A DNA stretch of 64,000 nucleotides, taken from assembly GCF_019312585.1 (NCBI RefSeq), contig NZ_JAHWDP010000002.1, positions 434,001 to 498,000 of the forward strand, given 5' to 3'. The translations under genes were made by a program, and so were the position numbers. A model generated the notes under the pieces. The model was given only the letters and a program-made list of their open reading frames with translations, searched no databases and was not told where the DNA came from. This DNA is from Halomarinibacterium sedimenti (GTDB taxonomy: Bacteria > Bacteroidota > Bacteroidia > Flavobacteriales > Flavobacteriaceae). Every line of letters begins with the position of its first letter. The stretch's first letter is position 1. Shown in pieces: positions 27,966 to 36,167 of this stretch.

Positions 27966-28100
27966 ATCAATTAGTGAATACGGTATCCGAAAACAATTTT
28001 TTGTGGGGATAAAAAATTGTGCTAGGAACTGATACTCAACGTTTACTAAGTTAGGTTTGTTATAAGCGCCGTTTTTATTTAAAAAACGGCGCTTTTATTT
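27966..28100 (+). ncRNA. Candidate structured small RNA
   Basis: Lies between a TAnnTTTG box and an intrinsic terminator on the strand opposite both neighbours. It contains a perfect 10-bp stem (27993-28002 ACAATTTTTT with 28011-28020 AAAAAATTGT) with an 8-nt loop GTGGGGAT, and outer arms that can pair (ATCAATTAG with CTAGGAACTGAT). The loop GGAT can also pair with ATCC at 27985-27988, a possible pseudoknot. A 6S-type RNA is one possibility because long terminator-ended hairpin RNAs of this size are typical; identity is not established. Confidence 0.45.
28064..28096 (+). terminator. Intrinsic terminator, plus-strand oriented
   Basis: AAGCGCCGTTTTT / AAAAAACGGCGCTTTT with a 4-nt ATTT loop. 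The T-run (TTTTATTTTTT) is on the plus strand, whereas the minus-strand exit is ATAACAAAC, so it fits a plus-strand transcript better than the adjacent minus-strand DsbD-like gene. Confidence 0.75.
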
Positions 28101-28112
28101 TTTGAAGACTAA

Positions 28113-30092
28113 CTATTTCTTAAAATTTGCAATTCCCGTTTGAAGCCATTCTAAATATTCATCTGCATCTGGAGTATATCCAACAGGTTTATTAAGTAAG
28201 TTTAAATCACTATCCAATAATATATAATAGGGTTGCGAATTATTCTTGAAGTTCACTGTTTGAAAAGTCGCCCATCTATCTCCCACCGTTTTAATTTTCT
28301 TAATCCCTCCAGTTGGCTTTAAGAAATTGAACTTTTGATCGTCTTGAAGTTCTTTTCTATCATCCACATAAAGTGAAACTAAAATGTAGTCTTTACTAAT
28401 CACTTCAAAAATTTCAGGTTCACTCCAAACTTGTTCTTCCATTTTACGACAATTAACACACGCCCAACCGGTAAAATCTATCATCATTGGTTTTCCTGAA
28501 GCTTTTGCAGCCTCAAGTCCTTCATAAAAATCTTTATAGGCTTCAAGACCTAAGGGCGCACTAGTTCCTTTATCGTATAAACTATAAAATAATGGAGGTG
28601 GGAAACCACTTAATAGCTTCAAATTGGCATGCTTGGTATTGGTTAACCCAGGGGTTAAGTATAAAAAGAAAGCAATGCTTAAAACCCCAACGATTAAGTT
28701 ACCTTTAGGTAACTTTTTAGCCTTGGGTCCGTCGTGAGGAAATCGTAAAAATCCAAATAAATATAATGCCAATCCTAGTGCACAAACAATCCAAATTCCA
28801 ATAAATATTTCACGTTTTAATAAACCCCAATGTTCTACTAAATCGGCATTGGAAAGGAATTTGAATGCTAAAGCCAATTCAATAAAACCTAATACCACTT
28901 TCACTGTATTTAACCACCCACCACTCTTGGGTAATGAGTTTAACCAATTTGGAAATAAGGCAAATAAAGCAAAAGGTAATGCTAATGCCAATCCAAATCC
29001 GCCCATTCCAAAACTCAACTGCATGGCTCCTGCATCTTGGGAGAGAGAGCTTCCCAATAAGCCGCCTAAAATGGGCCCAGTACATGAAAAAGATACAATT
29101 GCCAGCGTTAACGCCATAAAGAAAACTCCAACAAAGCCACCAATACTAGTTGCCTTGTTATCCATTTTGGCACTCCAAGATTGTGGTAAAGTTATTTCGT
29201 AGTAGCCAAAAAATGAAAAGGCAAAAAAGACAAATATGATAAAGAATACCACATTTAAATAAACGTTTGTAGAAATTGTATTTAGTATGCTTTCGTCTAC
29301 CCCTTCAATTAAGTGAAAAGGAACACTTAATAGCACATAAATTAAAAAGATGAAAAAACCATAAAGTACCGCGTTTGCAAGTCCGTTTTGTTTGTTCTTT
29401 GCACTTTTTGTAAAAAATGAAACTGTTAATGGAATCATAGGAAACACACAAGGTGTTAACAATGCAATAAGCCCCCCTAAAAATCCTAAAAGGAAAATGG
29501 TAAACATACCTTTATCTTCTTCTTCAACGGGTGCAAAATTCTCTTCCCCTTTTACATTAATAGTAAGCTTAGCAGACTTCTCTAAATCTTCCTCAGTAAT
29601 TTCTCCTTCAGCAGCTTCTGTTTTCCCAGAAGCTAAGTCAACTTCAAAAGTCTTTGTATCTGGAGGAAGACATTTCTCCTCATCGCAAACCGAATAATAC
29701 ACCTCTGCAATGATTTTTAATCCATCGGGCTTTATTACTTCAATAGGCTGAATAAATGTCACCTTATCGCTAAAATAGACTACATCCAACTCAAATACCG
29801 GGTCGTAAATGGGTTGAATCTCTGGTTCCTGTGTAGCTCCTAATAGTTTAAAAGTGGATTCTGATGCATTATATGTAAATTCTGTTGGAATAGGTCCTTC
29901 AAACTCCTCACCAAATTGTTTTTGACTATAGGTATGCCATCCTTCATCAATGGTGGCAGTCATTAAAATATTGTATTTGTTACCACTCTCCTTTTCAACG
30001 GTAACTTCCCATGAAACAGGATCGTGAAACTCTTGCGAAAATGAAATTTGAACCAAAAATAATGCGGAAAGAAAAAAAACGAACTTCTTCAT
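28113..30092 (-). CDS. DsbD-like thiol:disulfide interchange protein
   Basis: 659-aa inner-membrane protein that carries reducing power from cytoplasmic thioredoxin to the periplasm. Order: signal peptide (1-19), N-terminal DsbD-alpha-type beta domain with the cysteine pair in VCDEEKCLPP, a transmembrane CcdA-like domain of eight helices (from about 195, with LLTPCVFPMIPL and the partner Cys in SFSCTGPILGG), and a C-terminal thioredoxin domain with C545-V-N-C548. The frame extends to a TTG at 30104, but the ATG at 30092 leads directly into the signal peptide and lies 2 bp after the tilS stop, so it is the start. Confidence 0.93.
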   Translation of the reverse strand: MKKFVFFLSALFLVQISFSQEFHDPVSWEVTVEKESGNKYNILMTATIDEGWHTYSQKQFGEEFEGPIPTEFTYNASESTFKLLGATQEPEIQPIYDPVFELDVVYFSDKVTFIQPIEVIKPDGLKIIAEVYYSVCDEEKCLPPDTKTFEVDLASGKTEAAEGEITEEDLEKSAKLTINVKGEENFAPVEEEDKGMFTIFLLGFLGGLIALLTPCVFPMIPLTVSFFTKSAKNKQNGLANAVLYGFFIFLIYVLLSVPFHLIEGVDESILNTISTNVYLNVVFFIIFVFFAFSFFGYYEITLPQSWSAKMDNKATSIGGFVGVFFMALTLAIVSFSCTGPILGGLLGSSLSQDAGAMQLSFGMGGFGLALALPFALFALFPNWLNSLPKSGGWLNTVKVVLGFIELALAFKFLSNADLVEHWGLLKREIFIGIWIVCALGLALYLFGFLRFPHDGPKAKKLPKGNLIVGVLSIAFFLYLTPGLTNTKHANLKLLSGFPPPLFYSLYDKGTSAPLGLEAYKDFYEGLEAAKASGKPMMIDFTGWACVNCRKMEEQVWSEPEIFEVISKDYILVSLYVDDRKELQDDQKFNFLKPTGGIKKIKTVGDRWATFQTVNFKNNSQPYYILLDSDLNLLNKPVGYTPDADEYLEWLQTGIANFKK

Positions 30093-30093
30093 A

Positions 30094-31404
30094 TTAATGT
30101 GCAACTGCTATTTTTAAAATTTTATCGGTTGTAGGGGTTATTTTAAAACGGTCATCCATTCTATATCCAACCACCCAAACAATTTGATTATTACTTAATA
30201 ATATCCAAATTTGTTCTTTGGAAGCCAAAGATAACTTTTCATCTTTAAAAAACTTACTCAATTTCTTTTTTCCTTTCATCCCAAAAGGTTGAAAAACATC
30301 ACCTTCCTCCCATCTTCGGAGCACCAATGGATATGAAATTTTTGAAGCATCCACGTAAACCGTATTTGTATCAATATATCCCATTTTATCGGTAGGGAAA
30401 AAAGACATTTTAAGTGGTGAATCAATTTGCGTTTCATTTTCTGAAATAAATTTTGAAACTTTTTTTTCCTCTGATGTGATTTTGGTAATTATAAGTACTT
30501 CTCTGTCCTTAATGAGTCTAAAATTTGAAGCAAAAACCTGCTTTCCACTTTGTGCATATAGTAATCCTGAAATATCATCCCAAGCCGTAAACTGAAACGG
30601 CGAAAGCAACTCGTAAAGCAACGCATCGGGATTAGGCAACTCTTGTAATTTCGAAATAGAAATTTCAAATCCTTGCGATGTTTCTTGCATCACCAAATTA
30701 CGCACCAAAACCATATAATCACTTACTAATGCCTCCGTTTGTTGAAGGTTTCTTTGTGTTTTCTGAAGACTTTTAAGCAATCCTTTAGAGGCCTTTTTGA
30801 ACGGTGGAATTACCTCGTGACGCAATTCATTTCGAAGGTAATCACTACTAGCATTACTACTGTCTTCACGCCAAAAAAGCTTCTCTTTCTTTGCAAAATG
30901 GAAAATTTCTTCCCTTGAAAAAGGCAATAAAGGTCTAATAATCTTATCGTTCTGTTCCGTAATTCCTGTTAATCCTCGCAATCCAGACCCTCTAGACAAA
31001 TTGATTAAAAAAGTCTCAAGATTATCGTCTGCGTGATGTGCTGTAAGTATATAATCGTATTTAAAGTCTTTTAGTAGTTCTTCAAACCAATTATAACGCA
31101 ACTCACGTGCCGCCATTTGGGTTGAAAGTTTATGCGTTGCAGCATATTCTTTAGTATTGAATGTTTCAGTAAAAACAGGAACATTCCACTTTTCAGATAG
31201 ATTAATTACAAAGGCTTCATCTTCGTCACTTTCCTTTCCGCGAAGGGAAAAATTACAATGGGCCAAACCTATGTTATATTCTAATTCTCTTAATATGTGA
31301 GCTAAAACCACACTATCCAATCCACCACTGCAGGCCACAAGTAGTTTGCCCTCTTTAAAAAAGGGAAACAAATCTTCTATATGTTGCTTACATGCTTTGA
31401 GCAT
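30094..31404 (-). CDS. tilS: tRNA(Ile)-lysidine synthase
   Basis: 436-aa cytosolic enzyme that modifies the wobble C of tRNA-Ile(CAU) to lysidine, an essential step for reading AUA. The PP-loop SGGLDS is at 26-31, HADDNLETFLINLSRGSGLRGL follows (about 120-141), and the C-terminal TilS domain ends the protein (VLRRWEEGDVFQPFGMKGKKKLSKFF). Length is standard. It lies in a minus-strand run pabB-like, tilS, dsbD-like with short gaps. Confidence 0.96.
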   Translation of the reverse strand: MLKACKQHIEDLFPFFKEGKLLVACSGGLDSVVLAHILRELEYNIGLAHCNFSLRGKESDEDEAFVINLSEKWNVPVFTETFNTKEYAATHKLSTQMAARELRYNWFEELLKDFKYDYILTAHHADDNLETFLINLSRGSGLRGLTGITEQNDKIIRPLLPFSREEIFHFAKKEKLFWREDSSNASSDYLRNELRHEVIPPFKKASKGLLKSLQKTQRNLQQTEALVSDYMVLVRNLVMQETSQGFEISISKLQELPNPDALLYELLSPFQFTAWDDISGLLYAQSGKQVFASNFRLIKDREVLIITKITSEEKKVSKFISENETQIDSPLKMSFFPTDKMGYIDTNTVYVDASKISYPLVLRRWEEGDVFQPFGMKGKKKLSKFFKDEKLSLASKEQIWILLSNNQIVWVVGYRMDDRFKITPTTDKILKIAVAH

Positions 31405-31438
31405 TGTATAAAAAGTATGTGCAAATTTAAGTTAAAAA

Positions 31439-32743
31439 CTAATGGGTTTGCTCCAAAGCTTCCCGCATTGCCTTAGCTTTTAGGAGGCACTCTTCGTATT
31501 CGTCTTCCGGAATGGAATTGGCAGTAATAGCTCCGCCCACAGAATAGCTTACATATTGATTTTCTTTGTTATACAAAATACTGCGAATAATTACGTTAAA
31601 ATCGAAATCACCATGGGGTGTAAAATACCCAATAGCACCACTATACAACCCTCTTTTAGTATCTTCTAATTCTTCTATAATCTTCATAGCCGAAACTTTA
31701 GGGGCACCCGTCATACTTCCCATTGGGAAGGTGTTTTTCAAAATATCAACCGAAGAAAAATTTTCATCTACCTCACAGCGAATCGTTGAAATTAGCTGAT
31801 GTACTTGTTCAAAAGTGTAGACTTTACAAAGTTCTTCTACCTCCACAGACCCTTTTAAAGCAAATCGAGAAAGGTCATTTCTCACTAAGTCTGTAATCAT
31901 AATATTTTCACTTCGCTCCTTTGGGTTTTTACGTAACGCATCTACCATCTTTTTATCTTCTTGGCTATTTGCTAAACGCTTTGCAGTTCCCTTGATGGGT
32001 TGCGATATCACCTTAGTTCCAGTTCTTTTTATATAGCGTTCTGGCGAAGCAGAAAAGGCATAATACTGCTGCATCTTTAAAAAAGTAGCAAAAGGTGGTT
32101 TTGAGATATCATTTAAATGAAAAAAGGTTTTAATGGGATTGAGATGCACATTTTCTGAAAAATATTCCTGACAAAAATTGGCTTCGTAAATATCTCCCCT
32201 TTCGATATGGTGAAGCATTTTATGCACTTTTTCAAAATAAGAGTCTTTACTGGTCCTTAATCTAATTTTAATAGTGCTAAGCTGAGCATTAGTACGATCT
32301 TGGTGTTCCTTAAAATTTAAAATTTCCTGCCAATCGCTTTCCATTTCATCATCCACCATATGTAAATACTGTATTTCTACTTCTGTATCAGAAAATAAAA
32401 ACACTTTTTTTGGTTGAAAAAAGTATAAGTCTGGAAATTGGAGACCATCAAAGTTTTGCGATTTTAATTGTTCCGTATCATTCTTTAAATCATATGTGAG
32501 ATACCCAAACAACCAATCCTTAGTAGTACTTTGGTATTCTTCCAACTTTTTAAAAGCCCCATAAGAGTCAGTTTTTATAGCAGTAAAGGCATCCACAGCC
32601 AGAATAGCTTGAAAACTACTGTGGTTCTGTTGATATTGATTGGAGTCCAACCAGATGACCTCGCCAAATTGCTGTGCCCAGCCCAATAATTTCTTTTTAA
32701 GAGCTTCGGTAAAAGAAATAGATAGCGTTTTGTGATTTCGCAT
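31439..32743 (-). CDS. pabB: Chorismate-binding enzyme, aminodeoxychorismate synthase component I-like
   Basis: 434-aa member of the anthranilate/aminodeoxychorismate synthase component I family. The chorismate-binding domain is complete, with GDIYEANFCQEYF (about 200), the SQPIKGT block (about 250), ENIMITDLVRNDL and GSMTGAPKVSAMKIIEELE (about 340-360). The PIKGT Lys favours aminodeoxychorismate over anthranilate synthesis, hence a folate role. Isolation from trp genes agrees with this. It is 6 bp after the FMN-reductase gene and 34 bp before tilS. Confidence 0.88.
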   Translation of the reverse strand: MRNHKTLSISFTEALKKKLLGWAQQFGEVIWLDSNQYQQNHSSFQAILAVDAFTAIKTDSYGAFKKLEEYQSTTKDWLFGYLTYDLKNDTEQLKSQNFDGLQFPDLYFFQPKKVFLFSDTEVEIQYLHMVDDEMESDWQEILNFKEHQDRTNAQLSTIKIRLRTSKDSYFEKVHKMLHHIERGDIYEANFCQEYFSENVHLNPIKTFFHLNDISKPPFATFLKMQQYYAFSASPERYIKRTGTKVISQPIKGTAKRLANSQEDKKMVDALRKNPKERSENIMITDLVRNDLSRFALKGSVEVEELCKVYTFEQVHQLISTIRCEVDENFSSVDILKNTFPMGSMTGAPKVSAMKIIEELEDTKRGLYSGAIGYFTPHGDFDFNVIIRSILYNKENQYVSYSVGGAITANSIPEDEYEECLLKAKAMREALEQTH

Positions 32744-32749
32744 TAGTAT

Positions 32750-33277
32750 TTATAAGCTAGCTTCAAATTGTGAGAGTTTTAATTCTAATTCTGAGTTTAA
32801 CTCTGTATTGGTAATTTTACCTTCTTTAAAATTTTCTGAAAAGGATGGTAGTGTAAATCGAGTAATCTCTCCAGCACCAAATCTGGGTAAAACTCCTGCT
32901 GTGTATTCTTGAGAGGATAGCGCTCCACGTCTTCCGTTGGAGGTACTCATTAAAAAAACATTTTTTTTTTCGAGAAATTTATATTCAATTCGTGAAAGCC
33001 AATCCAAAACGTTTTTGAAAAACGCAGACACAGTTCCGTTGTGTTCATTCACAGAGATTAAAAGTGCATCGGCTTTATTTATGATAGAAAGTAAGTTTTT
33101 TAGAGTTTCAGAATACCCATCTTTTCTTTCAATATCCTCTCCAAACATAGGTAATGGGTAAGTTGTTAATTTAATAACTTCGACTTTATTATTAATTTTT
33201 TCTGAAACAGAGAGGATTAATTTATGGTTAATAGATGTACTACTATTACTTCCTGCAAAAGCAATTATTTTTTTCAT
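32750..33277 (-). CDS. NADPH-dependent FMN reductase family protein
   Basis: 175-aa flavodoxin-fold oxidoreductase. FMN phosphate-binding segment AGSNSSTSINHKL follows the first strand, then PMFGED, and the NEHNGTVSAFFKNVLDWLSR motif at about 75-95 is typical of azoreductase/chromate-reductase-like enzymes. The substrate is unknown. The start was moved from 33310 to the ATG at 33277, which begins directly at the first beta-strand. It heads a minus-strand run with the pabB-like gene and is divergent from the surface-protein unit, across a region holding a long inverted repeat. Confidence 0.88.
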   Translation of the reverse strand: MKKIIAFAGSNSSTSINHKLILSVSEKINNKVEVIKLTTYPLPMFGEDIERKDGYSETLKNLLSIINKADALLISVNEHNGTVSAFFKNVLDWLSRIEYKFLEKKNVFLMSTSNGRRGALSSQEYTAGVLPRFGAGEITRFTLPSFSENFKEGKITNTELNSELELKLSQFEASL

Positions 33278-33314
33278 TTTGTAAAGATATTGAATTATTT
33301 CAAAGGTCAATTTT

Positions 33315-33360
33315 TTGTACTTCCTACAATTCCTACGTTATGATTTGTAGGAAAATACAA
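33315..33360. promoter_or_regulatory. Long imperfect inverted repeat between divergent genes
   Basis: TTGTACTTCCTACA (33315-33328) pairs with TGTAGGAAAATACAA (33346-33360) apart from a 1-nt/2-nt difference; a further CCTAC lies between the arms. It is 38 bp before the FMN-reductase start. It may be an operator for that gene or an RNA hairpin in its leader. Confidence 0.45.
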
Positions 33361-33421
33361 TTAAAAAAGTGCATTTCATCGAGTTTTAATATCATAACAA
33401 CGAATATATAAGTTTTCTAAC

Positions 33422-33450
33422 TTGTTGATTGTAAGTCTTTAGTACATTTG
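33422..33450 (+). promoter_or_regulatory. Flavobacterial promoter of surface-protein unit 1
   Basis: TTG (33422-33424), an 18-nt spacer and TACATTTG (33443-33450): an exact TTG/TAnnTTTG promoter 30 bp before the start codon. The sequence from here to the ATG is repeated before the gene at 36168. Confidence 0.75.
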
Positions 33451-33479
33451 ACCCAGATAACCCCAAATTATCGTTTGAA

Positions 33480-34682
33480 ATGATGAAAACTACTTATGCA
33501 ATCTTTGCACTTTTAATATGTGCAATTGCCCCCGCGAATGCACAAGTTGGAATAGGAACTTCGGCCCCCAAAAGTATGCTCGATATTCCTGCCTCTAATG
33601 CAACAACGCCCTCGTACACAGATGGAATTTTAATCCCAAGGATTAATACATTCCCTGCAGTGAACCCTGGAGCAGACCAAGACGGTATGCTTGTATTTCT
33701 AACCACAGCTACTGGAACTTATAAAAAAGGATTTCATTATTGGGATAACACCCCAAAAAAATGGATTGCTTATAATGGAGAATGGACCGATGGTTTTGTC
33801 GCTCAATCCAGAGGTGATTATGACGACAATTTAATTTATGCCCAACAAGCAGCCGATGGTGGTGTAGATGTGGTTATTTTAGATTCGGGTCAAATTGGAA
33901 TGGGTGTAAATAATCTGGAAGAAAGCCTTCATATTAAATTACCTGGAGATAATGATATACAACTTTCCAGCGCATCCCCCCCAGATGCTCCACAATTGGT
34001 ATATTATACAACTAATGGAACTTTTGAAACCCCCGACTTTTTAGTTGATGGAGACGATATTGGTTATTTTACTGGAAAAGTATGGACTGGTTCTGGAAAG
34101 TCTGGCGATGCGGCTAATATTGAGTTTGAAACTGATGGAAATCACTCTGCTGGAAGCTATCCTACCAAAATTGAATTTAATGTAACCCCTTCGGGAAATA
34201 CTTCGGTAGGTGACTCAGAAATGGTTATAAGAAGTACAGGTAATGTAGGGATTGGTGTTGTAAATCCTACCGCGGTGCTTGAGATAAAAGCTGGAACATC
34301 AACCGCAAATTCTGCTCCATTAAAACTAACATCTGGAAGTAATTTATCTTCTACCGAAGCAGGGGCGGTGGAGTATGATGGAACACATTTATACTTTACA
34401 CCCAGTACATCGAGAAAAATATTATTAAAAGGGTTAACTAACACAGGAAATTTAGATTTCCCAAACATTGTATCGAGAGGAACAGCTGAGTTAACCATGA
34501 CGGTTTCTGGAGCAACGGTTGGGAGCACTTGTAATTGTGCACCAAACGGTTCTATAGAAGCAAATCTTCAATGGAGTTGTTATGTAAGTAGCTCGAATAC
34601 GGTGAGAATTAGATTAACCAATGTTTCAACTGCATCGATAAACCCAGCCAATAAAAGCTGGAAAGTTACAGTAATTGAATAA
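33480..34682 (+). CDS. Secreted QVGIG-type surface protein, short form 1
   Basis: 400-aa secreted protein of unknown function. The Sec signal peptide ends ANAQ, and the mature protein begins VGIGTSAPKSMLDI, the N-terminal module shared by all six large secreted proteins here. It also has DGILIPRI and HYWDNTPKKWI segments, a second NVGIGVVNPTAVLEI module (about 250) and a C-terminal domain with conserved cysteines (STCNCAP, WSCYV). No repeat array and no S74 domain. About 30 bp before its paralog at 34714, with which it forms a two-gene unit. Probably cell-surface or extracellular; adhesion is a guess. Confidence 0.8.
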   Translation: MMKTTYAIFALLICAIAPANAQVGIGTSAPKSMLDIPASNATTPSYTDGILIPRINTFPAVNPGADQDGMLVFLTTATGTYKKGFHYWDNTPKKWIAYNGEWTDGFVAQSRGDYDDNLIYAQQAADGGVDVVILDSGQIGMGVNNLEESLHIKLPGDNDIQLSSASPPDAPQLVYYTTNGTFETPDFLVDGDDIGYFTGKVWTGSGKSGDAANIEFETDGNHSAGSYPTKIEFNVTPSGNTSVGDSEMVIRSTGNVGIGVVNPTAVLEIKAGTSTANSAPLKLTSGSNLSSTEAGAVEYDGTHLYFTPSTSRKILLKGLTNTGNLDFPNIVSRGTAELTMTVSGATVGSTCNCAPNGSIEANLQWSCYVSSSNTVRIRLTNVSTASINPANKSWKVTVIE

Positions 34683-34713
34683 GCAAAACGTGAAGTTTAA
34701 AACCAATAAAGTC

Positions 34714-35907
34714 ATGAAAAAAGTTACTTTTTTAGTCCTACTTCTCGTATTGTTTGTAACAGTAAATACAACTGCACAAGTAGGAATTAATAGCCCAAAC
34801 CCAAAAAGCATTTTTGATATTAGTGCTTCGAATCCTTCGAGTCCGTCGTATACAGATGGTGTATTAATCCCAAAAATCTCAAAACTACCTTCAACGAATC
34901 CCACGGCGGACCAGGATGGAATGTTAGCATTTTTAAACACCCCAGATGGAAATTTTAAAAAAGGGCTTCATTATTGGGATAATTCGGTTTCAAAATGGAT
35001 TCCCTATGGCGATGAATGGGCGGATAGTTATAATGGCGGCTTAGATAATTTATCCTATGCAACACAAGCGAATTCTCATGGAGTTCCAGTGGTGATATAC
35101 GACAATGGTAGAATTGGTATGGGGACGGACACCCCGGAAGAAAGCTTAGAAATTAAATTTGAAGGGGATAATGATATTCAAGTTTCTAGTTCTAACCCTC
35201 CTAATGCACCCAATATAATTTTTTATACTACCAATGGAACTTTTAATTCCCCAGCATTCCTAAATAATAACAATCCTGTTAATGGTCTTGCTGGAAAAGT
35301 TTGGACTGGATCAGGAAAATCTGGTGTAGTTGTAACTCTAAATGCTGTGGCAGATGGTAATCATAGTAGCGGAAGCCTGCCAACAAAATATGTCTTTTCG
35401 GTTACTAAATCTGGAGATGATTCGGAAGATGATAGTGGTAATGAAATGGTACTTCGTGAAAATGGCAGCTTAGGAATTGGAACAGATAACCCTAATGCAT
35501 TTCTTCAAATAAAAGCAGGTACTACCGCAGCAGGATCTGCACCCATGAAGTTTAATGCAGGAACAAATTTAAGTACACCAGAAACTGGTGCACTAGAATT
35601 TGATGGTACGCATTTGTATTTTACTCCAAATAGTACGAGACAAATTTTATTAAAAGGATTAACAAATACGGCAACACTTGATTTCCCTTTAATTGTAAAT
35701 GGAGTGACCGATGAGTTAACCGTTTCTGTTCCTGGAGCTACTTTAGGAAGCTCTTGTAACTGCGCCCCCTTAGGCTCTATTGAAACTAGTTTAAAATGGA
35801 GTTGTTATGTAAGCGCAGCCAATACAGTAAGGGTTCGATTATCAAATATCTCGACAAGTCTCATAGATCCCGTGAGTAAAAGCTGGAAGGTGACTGTGAT
35901 AGAATAA
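34714..35907 (+). CDS. Secreted QVGIG-type surface protein, short form 2
   Basis: 397-aa paralog of the preceding product, similar over its whole length. Its signal peptide ends TTAQ, followed by VGINSPNPKSIFDI, a DGVLIPKI segment, a central DNDIQVSSSNPP block, the GTHLYFTPNSTRQILLKGL block and the same Cys-containing end (SSCNCAP, WSCYV, SWKVTVIE). The frame can be extended to a TTG at 34675 inside the upstream gene, but the ATG at 34714 begins the signal peptide. Second gene of a unit that ends in a double-hairpin 3' region. Confidence 0.8.
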   Translation: MKKVTFLVLLLVLFVTVNTTAQVGINSPNPKSIFDISASNPSSPSYTDGVLIPKISKLPSTNPTADQDGMLAFLNTPDGNFKKGLHYWDNSVSKWIPYGDEWADSYNGGLDNLSYATQANSHGVPVVIYDNGRIGMGTDTPEESLEIKFEGDNDIQVSSSNPPNAPNIIFYTTNGTFNSPAFLNNNNPVNGLAGKVWTGSGKSGVVVTLNAVADGNHSSGSLPTKYVFSVTKSGDDSEDDSGNEMVLRENGSLGIGTDNPNAFLQIKAGTTAAGSAPMKFNAGTNLSTPETGALEFDGTHLYFTPNSTRQILLKGLTNTATLDFPLIVNGVTDELTVSVPGATLGSSCNCAPLGSIETSLKWSCYVSAANTVRVRLSNISTSLIDPVSKSWKVTVIE

Positions 35908-35950
35908 GAAGTTTTATCAATTCCCCCGACATTAAATTGATAAGACAAAA

Positions 35951-35975
35951 AAGCCATCCTTAAAGGGATGGCTTT
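35951..35975 (+). terminator. Intrinsic terminator of surface-protein unit 1
   Basis: AAGCCATCC / GGATGGCTT around a short AT loop, followed by TTTTTGTTTT. A second stem, TATCAATT (35915-35922) with AATTGATA (35935-35942), comes just before it; the same two-stem arrangement follows the gene ending at 37346. Confidence 0.85.
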
Positions 35976-36107
35976 TTGTTTTAATGATAAAATAAACCTT
36001 CTATTGATAAAATCGAGTCATTCCTACACCTCCTGTAGTATAAATAATTAAAGATTTCATTTCATCGTAGTTAATCCCCTCTTTAACGAAAAGAAAACTA
36101 TGACAAC

Positions 36108-36137
36108 TTGCCTCCTGTAAGACTTGTTTTACATTTG
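36108..36137 (+). promoter_or_regulatory. Flavobacterial promoter of surface-protein unit 2
   Basis: TTG (36108-36110), 19 nt, TACATTTG (36130-36137), then GACTCAGATAACCCC. It is nearly the same as the unit 1 promoter (TACATTTGACCCAGATAACCCC). The TTG opening the longer reading frame is this -33 element, so the frame cannot start there. Confidence 0.75.
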
Positions 36138-36167
36138 ACTCAGATAACCCCCTTTATCCCTATTGAA

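Larger units (their letters stand above)
27801..28112. other. Intergenic region with inverted repeat, promoter box and predicted small RNA
   Basis: 312 bp between two minus-strand genes. It holds the perfect inverted repeat at 27915-27932, a plus-strand TATCTTTG box at 27955-27962, paired segments over about 27966-28033 and a strong plus-oriented terminator at 28064-28096. There is no open frame of meaningful size. I see no clean TAnnTTTG box for pgmB. Confidence 0.6.

Noticed and set aside
36023-36050. CTAC-GTAG short inverted repeat between surface-protein units
   Set aside because: Arms of only four to five bases in AT-rich DNA; not above chance.
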